Shown: one piece after another, positions 39,174 through 48,552 of the stretch
How positions within the stretch are numbered: the first letter of the stretch is position 1
Layout of the letters: every line of letters starts with the position of its first letter
Source: Paraburkholderia phenoliruptrix
Lineage (GTDB): Bacteria; Pseudomonadota; Gammaproteobacteria; Burkholderiales; Burkholderiaceae
Direction: 5' to 3'
DNA: 64,000 bases
NCBI RefSeq assembly: GCF_902859825.1
Contig: NZ_CADIKB010000003.1
Coordinates: forward strand, 306,858-370,857
Notes under the pieces: generated by a model
Databases searched by the model: none
What the model was told of the DNA's origin: nothing
The model's input: only the letters and a program-made list of their open reading frames with translations
Translations under genes and position numbers: made by a program

Positions 39174-40635
39174 GCGTCGCGCGCCTGTCACGCCGTGGCG
39201 CGTGCTGAGATGCGTCGCGCTGGCATCGGCCACCCTGCTCGTCGTCGCATGCACCGTCGGTCCGAATTTCTCGCGACCGTCGACGCCGCGGGTGGAGCAC
39301 TATGTGACGGCGGAACGCGCGAGCTTCGAGGCGCCCGGCGCCGCGCAGACGCTTTCACCGGCAGTACGGATGCGCGACGACTGGTGGACTACATTCGGCT
39401 GTCGCACGATCGATCTGGCCGTCGACGAAAGCTTGACGGGCAACGTGACGCTCGAACGCGGGCAGGCCACGTTGCGACAGAGCGAGCATCTTCTGCGGGC
39501 AGGCGCAGGCGCATTTTTCCCGCAGATCGACACGCAGGCGGGCGCGGCGCGTGAGCGCTTTTCGCCGTTGCGCACCGGAGGCTCAGGTGCCGCGTCGATC
39601 TTCAAGCTGTTCACGCTGTCGGCGAGCGTCAGTTATACGCTCGATATTTGGGGCGGTCAGCGGCGCCAGGTCGAAGCGCTTGCTGCTCAGGTAGAGGCGC
39701 AGCGCTATGCGCTTGCAGCGACGTATCTCACGCTCGCCGCCAATGTCGTCAACACGATGATCGCGCGTGCGGCTTACAGCGACGAGATTGTCGCGACGCG
39801 CGAGATGATCGAACTCGTGCGCGAGCAGATCCGCATTACCGAAGCACAGGTGAGCGCCGGCACGGGTGCCTGGTCGGCCGTGTTGTCGCTGCAAAGTGAA
39901 CTGGCGACGCTGGAAGCGTCGGTGCCGCAACTCGAGCAGAAGCGGGCACAGGCGGAGGATCTGCTCGCCGTGCTGGCGGGAATGTATCCGGAACAGTGGA
40001 GCGCGCCCGGTCTGTCACTCGACGAAATCGCTTTGCCGGGCGTGCTGCCGCAAACCGTGCCGTCCTCGCTCGTCAGGCGGCGTCCCGACATTTTGCAGGC
40101 AGAGGCGGTGCTTCACGTGGCGAGCGCCAATATCGGCGTGGCCACAGCGGCGCTTTTTCCGCAAATCACTTTGTCGGCGTCGGGCGGTTTCGACAGTACG
40201 GTGCTGCACTCGCTCGGCAACGCGAGCGGGACAGTGTGGAGCGTCGCGGGAGGGCTGACGGCGCCTGTGTTTCATGGCGGCGCGCTGTGGTTCGAGCGTA
40301 AGGCCGCGATGGACGCGTACGACGAGTCGCAGGCCGCCTATCGCGAAGTGGTGCTGGCGGCGTTTGCCCAGGTCGCCGACACGCTGCGGGCGCTCGAACA
40401 CGACGCACAAGCGGTGCTGGCCGACGCGCGCGCGGTGCAGTCCGCCGCCGATGCGCTGCGGCTCATGAAGGCGTCGTATCAGGCGGGCACGGTCGGCTAC
40501 GTGCAGATCCTGATCGCCGACGGGCAGTATCATCAGGCGCGCCTTGCCTGGCTGCAGGCGAGCGCGCAACGTCTTCAGGATACGGTCGCGCTTTATGCCG
40601 CGCTGGGGGGCGGGCTGATTCCTGCCGCGGATTGA
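39151..40635 (+). CDS. NodT-type outer-membrane efflux lipoprotein
   Basis: The signal ends in a lipobox (ATLLVVAC), and CTVGPNFSRP is the usual start of NodT/OprM-like lipoproteins. Two outer-membrane-efflux repeats follow, with LDIWGGQRRQVEA, SSLVRRRPDILQAEAVL and APVFHGGALW. It forms the TolC-like exit duct for the exporter. ATG 39151 makes a 23-bp overlap with the HlyD gene, consistent with coupling. No ribosome site was needed for this choice, so the start is less certain. Confidence 0.92.
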   Translation: MCTLPRNERRAPVTPWRVLRCVALASATLLVVACTVGPNFSRPSTPRVEHYVTAERASFEAPGAAQTLSPAVRMRDDWWTTFGCRTIDLAVDESLTGNVTLERGQATLRQSEHLLRAGAGAFFPQIDTQAGAARERFSPLRTGGSGAASIFKLFTLSASVSYTLDIWGGQRRQVEALAAQVEAQRYALAATYLTLAANVVNTMIARAAYSDEIVATREMIELVREQIRITEAQVSAGTGAWSAVLSLQSELATLEASVPQLEQKRAQAEDLLAVLAGMYPEQWSAPGLSLDEIALPGVLPQTVPSSLVRRRPDILQAEAVLHVASANIGVATAALFPQITLSASGGFDSTVLHSLGNASGTVWSVAGGLTAPVFHGGALWFERKAAMDAYDESQAAYREVVLAAFAQVADTLRALEHDAQAVLADARAVQSAADALRLMKASYQAGTVGYVQILIADGQYHQARLAWLQASAQRLQDTVALYAALGGGLIPAAD

Positions 40636-40703
40636 TCGACGTCAAGCCGCCTATCGCGCTATCGCCGATGCTGGACGAATGCCGTTCGCCATTGGAGAGC
40701 ACG

Positions 40704-41540
40704 ATGAAATCCGCTGAAGCGCTGCGCGAGGCGCGAGAAAAGCGCACGAACCCGGCAGCGCGCGCGGTGCGCGGCGGCTATCGCAGGCTCCTCGTCGCGG
40801 TGCGAGGCGGGGGCGCTTTCCCCCTGATGGCCGTCGATTACGCCCACGCTTGGGCCGCGCCCGATGCGGTCGTCGAGGTCGCCGCGCTGACGGACGCCGC
40901 CTCCCCGGTCGACGGCGCGACGCGAGGCGTGGCTGGCAGCCTCGGCGCTGACGTCGCCAGCGCCGAGGCGGTGCGCTGTGCGCTGATGAGCCGTGGTATC
41001 GAGGTCTCCGGATCGTGTCTGCCACGAGCAGACGCGGGCGCCGCGTCGCCGCAGTCGCTCGGCGAACTTGCGCACCGCTTCGGCGCCGACATCGTGCTGT
41101 GCGACGATCGCTCGGCCGCGCATGTCGCCCGGAGCGCGGCGTGCAACGTGCTCTACCTTCCCTCGGAAGAATCGCACCGGTTCCATGTTCCGCCGCGCCG
41201 TATCTTCGTTGCGAGCGACGACAGCGCGAGCGCCCGGTGCGCGCTCGACGAGGCAGCGCGAGTGGCCGGCGACACGGCCGAGTTGCGCCGGGCGTACATT
41301 GCTTTCGACGCGGATGCGGGCAATTCGCGGGATTGGGCCTCGATCGCTCTCGCCGCCGCGCATCACGGCGACAATCTCGCGCACGCGATCGTGCAGGCAG
41401 CGCGGGAGTGGGGCGCGGATCTGCTGGTGCTCGGCACGCACGGCCGCATGCCGCGCGCCATGTGGCGCTACGGCAGCGTGGCGGCCGCGGTGGCGCAAGT
41501 CACCGACCTACCGCTTCTGCTCGTGCCGGAGCAATCATGA
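40704..41540 (+). CDS. Universal stress protein (UspA family)
   Basis: ATG 40704 follows GGAGAG. The 278 residues hold a degenerate first Usp half and a second half with the ATP-binding loop VLGTHGRMPRAMWRYGSVA (the G-x2-G-x9-G(S/T) pattern), ending [10 protein letters not shown]. Such proteins bind ATP in the cytoplasm and help survival under stress and oxygen lack. It follows the exporter by 68 bp and overlaps ftsH by 4 bp (ATGA), so synthesis with the protease is coupled. Confidence 0.88.
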   Translation: MKSAEALREAREKRTNPAARAVRGGYRRLLVAVRGGGAFPLMAVDYAHAWAAPDAVVEVAALTDAASPVDGATRGVAGSLGADVASAEAVRCALMSRGIEVSGSCLPRADAGAASPQSLGELAHRFGADIVLCDDRSAAHVARSAACNVLYLPSEESHRFHVPPRRIFVASDDSASARCALDEAARVAGDTAELRRAYIAFDADAGNSRDWASIALAAAHHGDNLAHAIVQAAREWGADLLVLGTHGRMPRAMWRYGSVAAAVAQVTDLPLLLVPEQS

Positions 41541-43450
41541 TGCCGCTTCAGCGTTCGTCGCGCGATGCACGCAAGCCCACTCGCCGGTTGGACGCGGCGA
41601 GCATTGCGCTGACATTGTTCTTTGTCCTGCTTGCCGCCATGCAATTCCTGGCGCTTCAGGATGGCATCACTGAAGTGGCCTATAGCGACTTCCAGCAGCT
41701 TGTCGCGGCGCGCCAGGTGGACAACCTGGAAGTCACGCCAACGCGGATTCGCGGTTCGTTGAAGATGCCAGGCGCGGCACCCTACCTGCCGGCATCCGAT
41801 GCAATGGCCCTCAGGAAGCGCGGCGAGCCGTGGCGGTTCGCGACGACCCGCGTCGCCGACGACCAGCTCGCGCAAACACTGTCCGCCGCCGGAATTCGCT
41901 ATACCGGCGACGTCGACAGTGCGTGGCCCGGCATGCTGGTTTCCTGGGCGATTCCGCTCGTGACGCTTTTCTTCGTATGGCATCTCCTCTTACGACGCTC
42001 AGGCGGCTTGCAGCAATACACGAAGATGGGCAAGGCGAACGCCCACATCCTGGTGCAGGACGAAACCGGCATTACCTTCGACGACATCGCGGGAATCGAC
42101 GAGGCCAAGGCCGAGCTACGGCAGATCGTTGCCTTCTTGCGCGACGCCGAACGTTATCGCAGGCTTGGCGGCAAGATACCGAAGGGTGTGCTGATCGTCG
42201 GCGCGCCGGGAACCGGCAAGACGCTGCTCGCGAAAGCGGTGGCGGGCGAGGCAGGGGTGCCGTTCTTTTCGGTGAGCGGCGCCGCTTTCGTCGAGATGTT
42301 CGTCGGTGTGGGCGCGGCCCGTGTGCGCGACCTGTTCGAGCAGGCCCAGGCCGAGGCGCCCTGCATTATTTTCATCGACGAACTGGACGCGCTCGGCAAG
42401 GTGCGCGGAGCCGGCCTGACTTCGAGTAACGACGAGCGCGAGCAGACGCTTAATCAATTGCTGATCGAAATGGACGGTTTCAAGTCGAATTCCGGCGTCA
42501 TTATCGTGGCCGCGACCAATCGGCCGGAAACGCTCGATCCGGCGCTGTTGCGTCCGGGGCGATTCGACAGGCACATCGCCATCGACCGGCCCGATCTGAA
42601 TGGCCGCCGCCAGATTCTCGCGGTCCATATGCGTCACGTGAAAACCGCTCCCGACGTCGATCTGAATGAGCTCGCGTCGCGCACGCCGGGATTCGTTGGC
42701 GCCGATCTGGCAAATGTCGTCAACGAGGCCGCGCTGCACGCAGCGGAGGCCGACAAGGCAGCGGTCGACATGGCTGACTTCGACGAGGCGATCGACCGCG
42801 CGATGACGGGCATGGAGCGCAAGAGCCGCGTGATGAACGCGCAGGAAAAGATCACGATTGCCTATCACGAAGCGGGGCACGCGCTCGTCGCGCATAGCCG
42901 CAAGCATTGCGATCCGGTCAAGAAGGTGTCGATCATTCCGCGGGGCGTGGCGGCGCTCGGCTACACCCAGCAGGTGCCGACCGAGGATCGCTATGTGCTG
43001 CGGCATGGCGAACTGCTTGACCGGCTGGATGCGCTGCTCGGCGGCCGCGTGGCGGAAGAGCTCATATTCGGCGATGTATCGACGGGCGCGGAGAACGATC
43101 TCGAGCGCGCCACCGCCATGGCACGCCATATGGTGACGCGTTATGGCATGAGCGAGCGTGTTGGACTTGCGACCGTCGGCGATTCCACGGAACATCTGGG
43201 CGCGCAGGGCTTTGACCGATGGCGTGCTGCGTTCTGCAGCGACGACACGGCGCGCCTTGTGGACGAGGAGATCCGCCGCATGCTGGACGAAGCGCATTCG
43301 CGCGTGAGCGCGACGCTCGACACGCAGCGCGCGACGCTCGAGCGCATCGCCCGGTTATTGCTCGAGCGCGAAGTGCTCGACCACGAGATGCTGCAGCAGG
43401 CGATAGAAGGAAAGGCACACGAATCCGCGCGGGAGACGGTAGCTGGCTGA
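41537..43450 (+). CDS. ftsH: FtsH-like membrane AAA+ metalloprotease, probable second copy
   Basis: ATG 41537 overlaps the usp stop. The 637 residues have two membrane helices (about 22-42 and 130-152), AAA domain ([20 protein letters not shown], second region of homology [20 protein letters not shown]) and the zinc site HEAGH with a later acidic ligand. It degrades membrane and misfolded proteins. Housekeeping ftsH normally sits with rlmE and folP; here it ends an exporter-Usp operon, as in stress islands, so it is likely an accessory copy. Confidence 0.93.
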   Translation: MMPLQRSSRDARKPTRRLDAASIALTLFFVLLAAMQFLALQDGITEVAYSDFQQLVAARQVDNLEVTPTRIRGSLKMPGAAPYLPASDAMALRKRGEPWRFATTRVADDQLAQTLSAAGIRYTGDVDSAWPGMLVSWAIPLVTLFFVWHLLLRRSGGLQQYTKMGKANAHILVQDETGITFDDIAGIDEAKAELRQIVAFLRDAERYRRLGGKIPKGVLIVGAPGTGKTLLAKAVAGEAGVPFFSVSGAAFVEMFVGVGAARVRDLFEQAQAEAPCIIFIDELDALGKVRGAGLTSSNDEREQTLNQLLIEMDGFKSNSGVIIVAATNRPETLDPALLRPGRFDRHIAIDRPDLNGRRQILAVHMRHVKTAPDVDLNELASRTPGFVGADLANVVNEAALHAAEADKAAVDMADFDEAIDRAMTGMERKSRVMNAQEKITIAYHEAGHALVAHSRKHCDPVKKVSIIPRGVAALGYTQQVPTEDRYVLRHGELLDRLDALLGGRVAEELIFGDVSTGAENDLERATAMARHMVTRYGMSERVGLATVGDSTEHLGAQGFDRWRAAFCSDDTARLVDEEIRRMLDEAHSRVSATLDTQRATLERIARLLLEREVLDHEMLQQAIEGKAHESARETVAG

Positions 43451-43459
43451 GCAGCTGAG

Positions 43460-44026
43460 TCACTGAAAGCCCGGTTGGCCCATTTGCTCCGGCTTCTGCG
43501 GGACCCGGCGCAGCAGGTCGGTGTGGAACCCCATCGCGGCGAGCCGGGCCAGCACGTCCCGGTAGGCGCCTTCGTCCATTTGAGGATCGCGCGCCAGCAC
43601 CCAGACCATATTGCCATCGGCCATGCAGCGGATCGTGTAGCGATATTCCGGGTCAACGTAGGCAGTAATCACGACGATTTCAAAAGGCCAGATAAGTCCC
43701 ACGCGCCACTTCGTGTTGCCGGTTCCGGGAATGACTTTCGCGACGAAGTGGCTTCCCGTGACGGGCTGACCGAAATCATGCCGTCGACCCAGATATCGGT
43801 CGTCGATCTTGCCGTCGGCCAGCAGCGTAAATTCGTCGTAATTGCCGACGTAGTCGTGCTCGCTCAGAAACGGTGTGTCCGCGATCACGTACCAGCGTCC
43901 CATGTATCGCGTGAGATCGAGCGGCGCACCGGCGGTGCATGCCGTTGGCGGCGGGATCGCGGGACTCTGCGCGCAGCCCGCAAAGCACAAGATGCAGGCG
44001 GCGATGCACGCTATCGACTTGTACAT
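43460..44026 (-). CDS. blc: Outer-membrane lipocalin (Blc type)
   Basis: The lipoprotein signal MYKSIACIAACILCFAGC has a lipobox FAGC. The lipocalin first motif GRWYVIA (G-x-W) is at about residue 43. NYDEFTLLADGKI and WVLARDPQMDEG fit the bacterial Blc family, which binds lysolipids or fatty acids. The length of 188 residues is normal. ATG 44026 lacks a strong ribosome site, but no other start precedes the signal. It is convergent with ftsH (9 bp). Confidence 0.88.
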   Translation of the reverse strand: MYKSIACIAACILCFAGCAQSPAIPPPTACTAGAPLDLTRYMGRWYVIADTPFLSEHDYVGNYDEFTLLADGKIDDRYLGRRHDFGQPVTGSHFVAKVIPGTGNTKWRVGLIWPFEIVVITAYVDPEYRYTIRCMADGNMVWVLARDPQMDEGAYRDVLARLAAMGFHTDLLRRVPQKPEQMGQPGFQ

Positions 44027-44386
44027 GGCAATGTCCGATTCGACGGTGTCGCATTCAGATCGGCGTGAGCCGTGCCCAGCGACGACGGGCACAGCCGACT
44101 GTGCTGCCGCAGCGTTTCCTGGCAGGCGAAACCATTGTAATGTGCCGCGCAGGTAAAGCAGCACGGTCAGCCGTTCGCCGTCCCTTATCGGCAGAGGAAA
44201 TTGAAGCATGTATCGAGCGCCTTCACCGCTATTGACCTCGATCAAGCGCAGACCGCGGCGTGAATTCGACGACGTGCGGCTAGCCACTATTCTGACTGAC
44301 AGACACACGTGTGGCGGACGCCGTACGAAGCATGCCGGCACGTGAGCCTGTGAGCTTTTCTGCTGTCGTTCGATCAGGTGGACTTC
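44027..44386. other. 360-bp divergent promoter region
   Basis: No gene is seen between the lipocalin and the DUF1488 gene. It holds an FNR-like site at 44232-44245 and otherwise only antisense-type frames. Confidence 0.5.
44232..44245. promoter_or_regulatory. FNR-like site between lipocalin and DUF1488 genes
   Basis: TTGACCTCGATCAA differs from TTGAT-N4-ATCAA by one base. It lies about 148 bp before the DUF1488 start and 212 bp before the lipocalin start. Confidence 0.5.
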
Positions 44387-44662
44387 ATGAAGATCTATTT
44401 CCCCAATGAAAGCCCCGAGTATTGCGCGCGCGATCTCGTCGTTGCCTTTCCTGCAGAAGCAGACGGTGTGCCGGTGCAGTGCGCCATTACCGCGGAGGCG
44501 CTGGAAGACCATTTCGGCGCGGCCTCGCTGCGGGAGGAGGACTTGCTCGCCGCCTTTGAGTCGAATCGGCGCCACATCCAGCAAGCGGCAACAAATCTGC
44601 TCGAGGAAATCGGGCCAAAGCCCGTGCTCATGCACAGCGGATACTTCCGCTTCTGCGACTAG
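44387..44662 (+). CDS. DUF1488-family small protein
   Basis: MKIYFPNESPEYCARDLVVA, then VQCAITAEALEDHFGA and the helix RREEDLLAAFESNR-like stretch, ending GYFRFCD, match the DUF1488 pattern: small proteins, often in stress loci, without known function. ATG 44387 is preferred over GTG 44378; AGGTGG lies just before it. At 91 residues the length is usual. Its stop overlaps the end of the convergent kinase fragment. Confidence 0.8.
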   Translation: MKIYFPNESPEYCARDLVVAFPAEADGVPVQCAITAEALEDHFGAASLREEDLLAAFESNRRHIQQAATNLLEEIGPKPVLMHSGYFRFCD

Positions 44663-45550
44663 CCGCTCGGAAAAAAGCCGTCAGCTATCCTATGCGATGG
44701 ATGCGGGCGAGACCGGGCGGCGTTGACGAAGTCGAGCACAGGTTCCCAGAACGCCGCCGAGTCGAACTGCGCGAGCGGCACGGCGGTGTCTAACACGACG
44801 GTTCGCGACATTTCGTCGGCTGTGAGCGGGTCGGAATCCGCGAGCTGCAGCTGCAACGTGGCGCTATCAGCGTCGGACGCATCGGCCGGGCCCATTTTGC
44901 ACGCATCGATCCGTTCTCGCAGCACCTGCTTTTCCGCGCGAAAATCGAGCAGTGCGGCAGGTACGCTAAGACGCCTAGCAAGTACGAAAAATGCATCGCG
45001 ATGACGACGCTCGAGAAAGGTGGCGTCGACAATCACGCTATAGCCGGTTTGAAGCACGTCCGACGCGCGGCCAAGAAGGCGCTCGTAGATCGCATGTCGC
45101 GCTTCCTGCGTGTAAGGTAGGGCGACGTTCCTGTCGAGGGCGCGGACAGTCCCTGGCGAGCGCTTGCGTTCGGTATCGCTCGACACGCGCACGGCGCCGC
45201 ATAAATCCGCCAATGCGCGGCTCGCGACGGACTTGCCCGAACCCGAGTAGCCGTGGCAAAGCAGCAGGACGGTATCCGGCCTTTGCGCCACGGCCCGCGC
45301 AAGGTCGATGTACCGCGTGGCGCCGCGCGTGGCCGAGGCGCGTTCTTCCTGCGGAGCGCTTTTTGCTTTGAGACACACGACCCGGGCGCGCACGAGTGCA
45401 CGATACACGCTATACAAGGGCATGAGCGAGAGCGCGTCGTAGTCCCCCGAGGTTTCGAGCCAGTGGTTCAGTAGCCGGCTGGCGAGGCGGTCTCCGGCAT
45501 GCACCCGCAGGTCCATCGCGAGGAACGCAATGTCGTTGGCGACGTCGGGA
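44659..45550 (-). pseudogene. 3' part of aminoglycoside phosphotransferase/P-loop kinase gene
   Basis: The reading frame begins mid-domain: VANDIAFLAMDLRVHAGDRL, then SGDYDALSLMPLYSVYRALV is the C-terminal end of an APH-like domain, and LCHGYSGSGKSVASRALADL is the P-loop of the kinase half of the bifunctional APH/ATP-binding family. Everything before about 45550 (roughly 250 residues of APH) is missing, and the DNA passes directly into a nitroreductase gene in another frame. An internal ATG at 45516 could still give a 285-residue kinase. The family is frequent in hypoxia loci. Confidence 0.82.
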
Positions 45551-45839
45551 GATCGAGCAGCGCGGCTCCGACAAAGTCCTGATATCCCGTCAGATTGCGC
45601 GCGTCGCTTGCGTGTTTCAGAACGAGCCGATGCTGGGATGCATCGTACCGATACACTCCGTTGGACAGCACCGCATAGACGTCGACTTCATTGAATGCAT
45701 GCGCAGACGGCGCAGTACGGCCTCCTGTTGCAGGACGATTGACGCCGTCGGCGGCCCACAGCAATGCGCCGAGGGTCGCAGCCTTCAGCGGTGCATCGGA
45801 GAACTCGCGCGTGCGGAGGCGTAGCGCCAGCGCTTTCAT
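45551..45839 (-). pseudogene. 5' part of SagB/ThcOx-type nitroreductase gene
   Basis: ATG 45839 starts MKALALRLRTREFSDAPLKA, then LLWAADGVNR, GRTAPSAHAFNEVDVYAVL and ARNLTGYQDFVGAALLDL: a normal nitroreductase N-terminal half (FMN-binding RTAPSA stretch). The similarity stops after about 96 residues at LDLPTS. The frame then runs 23 nonsense codons to 45468. The next DNA codes the inside of an APH-kinase gene, so a deletion has joined two genes. Activity is unlikely without the C-terminal half. Confidence 0.8.
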
Positions 45840-45845
45840 GAGCGG

Positions 45846-45965
45846 TCAGCCACTGGCCATATCCGGCCGGGGCAGTCCGATGACGGCAGGCGTCTCGCCT
45901 TGCGCGCTCGCGGGCGCGCGCTGCGGCGCGGGTTCGTAGGAGAGCAGCGGTTGCACATCGGTCAT
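45846..45965 (-). CDS. Possible 39-residue peptide upstream of the nitroreductase fragment
   Basis: ATG 45965 opens MTDVQPLLSYEPAPQRAPAS and ends RPDMASG six bases before the nitroreductase start. The placement in front of a gene, after an FNR-like site at 46053-46066, and high G/C at third positions favour translation. I do not recognise the sequence; it has no signal peptide. Confidence 0.35.
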   Translation of the reverse strand: MTDVQPLLSYEPAPQRAPASAQGETPAVIGLPRPDMASG

Positions 45966-46052
45966 GATCGACTCCATTCAACGAAACGGCCATGCATGCA
46001 CACGCGGATCGGCGCATCTATTCTTACGGTAGCAGCGCCGGGCCGGCGCGGC

Positions 46053-46066
46053 TTGACGCGCGTCAA
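46053..46066. promoter_or_regulatory. FNR-like perfect palindrome
   Basis: TTGACGCGCGTCAA is fully self-complementary and has the TTGA(C)-N4-(G)TCAA form. It overlaps the last codons of the LOG-family gene and lies about 94 bp before the 39-residue frame and the nitroreductase fragment. Confidence 0.45.
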
Positions 46067-47079
46067 CCATGAACATGCGGCGAGGATGCCGCGAGAGATT
46101 CGATCGCGCGCTCCTTCGTAACGGGTACGCAAGTGACGCACGTTGCTTGCGTTTCACGCTGCCGGTGCCACCGCGCCACGGTGGCCCAGATCTCCGGGGC
46201 CGTTTCGCAGAAGCTGAAGAGCGCCATGTCTTCCGGGGCGATCATTCCTTCGCTGATCAGAAAATCGAAGTCGATGGCCCGCCGCCAGAACGATTCGCCG
46301 ACGAGAACGACGGGTAGCGGCCGGATCTTGCTGGTCTGCAGCAGCGTGAGCACCTCAAACAGCTCATCGCAGGTGCCAAAGCCGCCCGGAAAGAAGACAG
46401 CGGCTTGCGCGCGCTCCAACAAGTGAAGTTTGCGGATGGCGAAGTAATGGAACCGGAAACAAAGTTCTGGTGTGAGATACGGATTGGGCTGCTGTTCGCG
46501 GGGCAACGCGATGTTCAGGCCAATACTGGGCGCCCCGACGCCATGCGCCCCGCGGTTTGCTGCTTCCATAATGCCGGGCCCACCCCCGGTGACAGTAGCG
46601 AGGGACGACAGCCCTGCGCTGCAGCGAGCGCGACCGACTATACGCCCCAGCTCGCGCGCGATGCTGTAATAGCGGCTTCTCGCGAGCACTTGCTTCGCTG
46701 ACTGCAGGGCGCGTTGGTGCGCCGGATTCTCAGGTGCGCTTTCGCAGATGCGTTGTGCGTTGCGCACCAGTCGACGCGCCGCCGCAGGCGCAACAATCCG
46801 CGTACTGCCGTACACGACGATCGTGTGCGCTATACCGTGGCGTTGCAATGTCTCTTCGGTCTTCCAATAGTCCAGTTGCAGCCGAACGCCGCACATTTCC
46901 GGGCGCCGCAGAAAGTCGGGATCTTCGTCAGCTTGCAGATAGGTCGGACTCTCGATAAGGCGGCGCACGCGTTCGGCCCGTGCGCCGCACGCCCTGTCGG
47001 CATGGCGGGCCTGCGCGTTTGCATTTGCGTTTGCATTGGCATTCGCCGAAGTGCGACTGTGTTTCTCGATGAGTGTCAT
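46063..47079 (-). CDS. LOG-family (lysine decarboxylase-like) Rossmann protein
   Basis: The 338-residue protein contains the LOG motifs TGGGPGIMEAANRGA and FFPGGFGTCDELFE (PGGxGTxxE). LOG enzymes release the base from nucleotide monophosphates. This longer form, with about 80 extra N-terminal residues and a C-terminal FSFCETAPEIWATV, resembles the predicted nucleotide-binding group of stress loci. ATG 47079 (MTLIEKHSRTSANAN) is used. The N-terminus carries an Ala-Asn run from a DNA repeat. A perfect FNR box is centred 76 bp upstream. Confidence 0.87.
   Translation of the reverse strand: MTLIEKHSRTSANANANANANAQARHADRACGARAERVRRLIESPTYLQADEDPDFLRRPEMCGVRLQLDYWKTEETLQRHGIAHTIVVYGSTRIVAPAAARRLVRNAQRICESAPENPAHQRALQSAKQVLARSRYYSIARELGRIVGRARCSAGLSSLATVTGGGPGIMEAANRGAHGVGAPSIGLNIALPREQQPNPYLTPELCFRFHYFAIRKLHLLERAQAAVFFPGGFGTCDELFEVLTLLQTSKIRPLPVVLVGESFWRRAIDFDFLISEGMIAPEDMALFSFCETAPEIWATVARWHRQRETQATCVTCVPVTKERAIESLAASSPHVHG
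47015..47044. repeat. Hexamer-type repeat inside the LOG gene
   Basis: GCGTTT/GCATTT units alternate five times on the plus strand and encode the (Asn-Ala) run near the protein's N-terminus. Copy-number changes would keep the reading frame. Confidence 0.7.
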
Positions 47080-47148
47080 TGAAAGGTCTTCGGGTGGCGC
47101 GAGGATCGGATCGTCTGTCCATTTAAGCCATCGTGCAGGGTAACCGGC

Positions 47149-47162
47149 TTGATCTGCATCAA
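47149..47162. promoter_or_regulatory. Perfect FNR/Anr box upstream of the LOG gene
   Basis: TTGATCTGCATCAA matches TTGAT-N4-ATCAA exactly. Its centre is about 76 bp before the start of the minus-strand LOG gene, so activation from -41.5 would give a leader of about 35 nt. Confidence 0.8.
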
Positions 47163-47353
47163 TGCCGCCGTCGCGAGATGCAGAAGCCACCGTGACAGAA
47201 GGGCGGCTGGGCGACGAACTGCATGTGCTGCCGGCCGCTAATGCATCACGGCACACGCGGAAGTGGCTGGCGTGGGGCGTCGCCTTCCGCGGAATGCAAC
47301 CTGCCCAGCAGTCAAAAGTCCAATGAGGAAATGAGGTTCGCCCGGAGGCAAGG

Positions 47354-47521
47354 ATGGGCACACAATCGGTGCGGCGAACGATCGCAATCAGTTTGCTCGC
47401 CGCAATAGTCTTATCTGCACTGGCTGGGTGCGACGCCTTGAGCGGGCCGCCGGCGCCGGAATGGCCGGGCCCTCACGCGCCGTATCCTTTTCCCGACAGC
47501 GTTCCCCACCGAACGCAGTAG
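47354..47521 (+). CDS. Small lipoprotein, 55 residues
   Basis: ATG 47354 is preceded by GGAGGCAAGG. The frame gives MGTQSVRRTIAISLLAAIVL, then SALAGCDAL, a clean signal with lipobox LAGC, and a Pro-rich mature part ending in PHRTQ. It is probably lipid-anchored in the envelope. It resembles the short entericidin-like or lipopeptide genes in size only. The FNR box at 47149 lies about 200 bp upstream and could act on it as well. Confidence 0.65.
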   Translation: MGTQSVRRTIAISLLAAIVLSALAGCDALSGPPAPEWPGPHAPYPFPDSVPHRTQ

Positions 47522-47585
47522 TTCCGTGCCCGCTTTGCGGCCTCGGCGTCGAATTGCGCGGTCGGCGTGGGTTTTTGCGCGGCAG

Positions 47586-48309
47586 CTAAAGTGCAATGAT
47601 TACGCCCACGGTTGGGTCGGCGGTCTGCTCCCCCAGCATTTCCTTCAGATCGCGCTCGATGATGCTGCACAACGTTGAAATGGGAACGTCGTTTGCGCCG
47701 CCTTCAAACGGATTCTCCGTGCTTTCCCCAACCTGCTCGAGCGACGTGTACATCCACGACACCGCGACACTGCATGGCACTACTAGCCATATCATGTTGC
47801 CTTGCATGAAGCCCGTCATGCCATCATTGAGCTTGTCAAATTCATGAAGCAGTCCGAATGGAAATAGCAGGCAGAAGAACTTCACAAATAAGGAACTGAC
47901 CGTTGCGTATTGACGTGGATAGGGGAAATTCTTGAAACCTTCCGCTCTTGACTGCAGCGCTATGAAGTCGCCGAGCGCCCTTTGAAGCTCCATGTAGAAG
48001 TTGGACTCCAGACACCCCGTAGTGTGAAGCATCCTGAGATTTGTCCCAAGCGGCGGCTTTTGCCCAGAATGTCAACCCATATGTCAGGGCTTCCGTTGCC
48101 CTGTTGTAGGTTTGGACATTTTTGAAGCCGACAATAAACGACGTTGCAGTTCCAAGCAGAACAACGATAGTCAGGGGTACCGACAACCAGGTAAAAGAAA
48201 AGAGCTTGTACAGCACGACCGGTACACAACCCCAGATCAGAAGCCAGTAGATTTGCCGGCGAGTCCAAACCAGAAACTCCGTTACCTTATACGATTTTCC
48301 AAGGTGCAT
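47586..48309 (-). pseudogene. Broken bestrophin-family (UPF0187) channel gene
   Basis: From ATG 48309: MHLGKSYKVTEFLVWTRRQI, WLSVPLTIVVLLGTATSF and VGFKNVQTYNRATEA follow the bestrophin N-terminus. The expected IWVDILGKSRRLGQ lies in a second frame, and SNFYMELQRALGDFIALQ, FKNFPYPRQYA to the end at 47586 lies in a third. Roughly 100 residues of the family between the last two parts are missing. So there are two frameshifts and an internal deletion. Bestrophins form anion channels; none can be made here. The DNA is less G/C-rich than its neighbours. Confidence 0.82.
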
Positions 48310-48552
48310 ATGTGTGTCTCAGGCAAACTCAGGTGAGTAACAAATGAGCGAGGACGTCTGACGCGCGGTCCCAGCCGCTGGGACTAATGGCTGAGCGTAC
48401 TCCGGCCGAGGGCGTTTGATTGGTGTCCTCAGGACAACACCGTGGTCCCGTTCGCGTGTCTACCGCTCTTCGCCGCGTCGGCCTACGATGACTTCGTGCC
48501 GTCCATTGCGGCTAAAGGCTTCCGTCAGGCGCGACTGTCCCAGGAGAAAACT

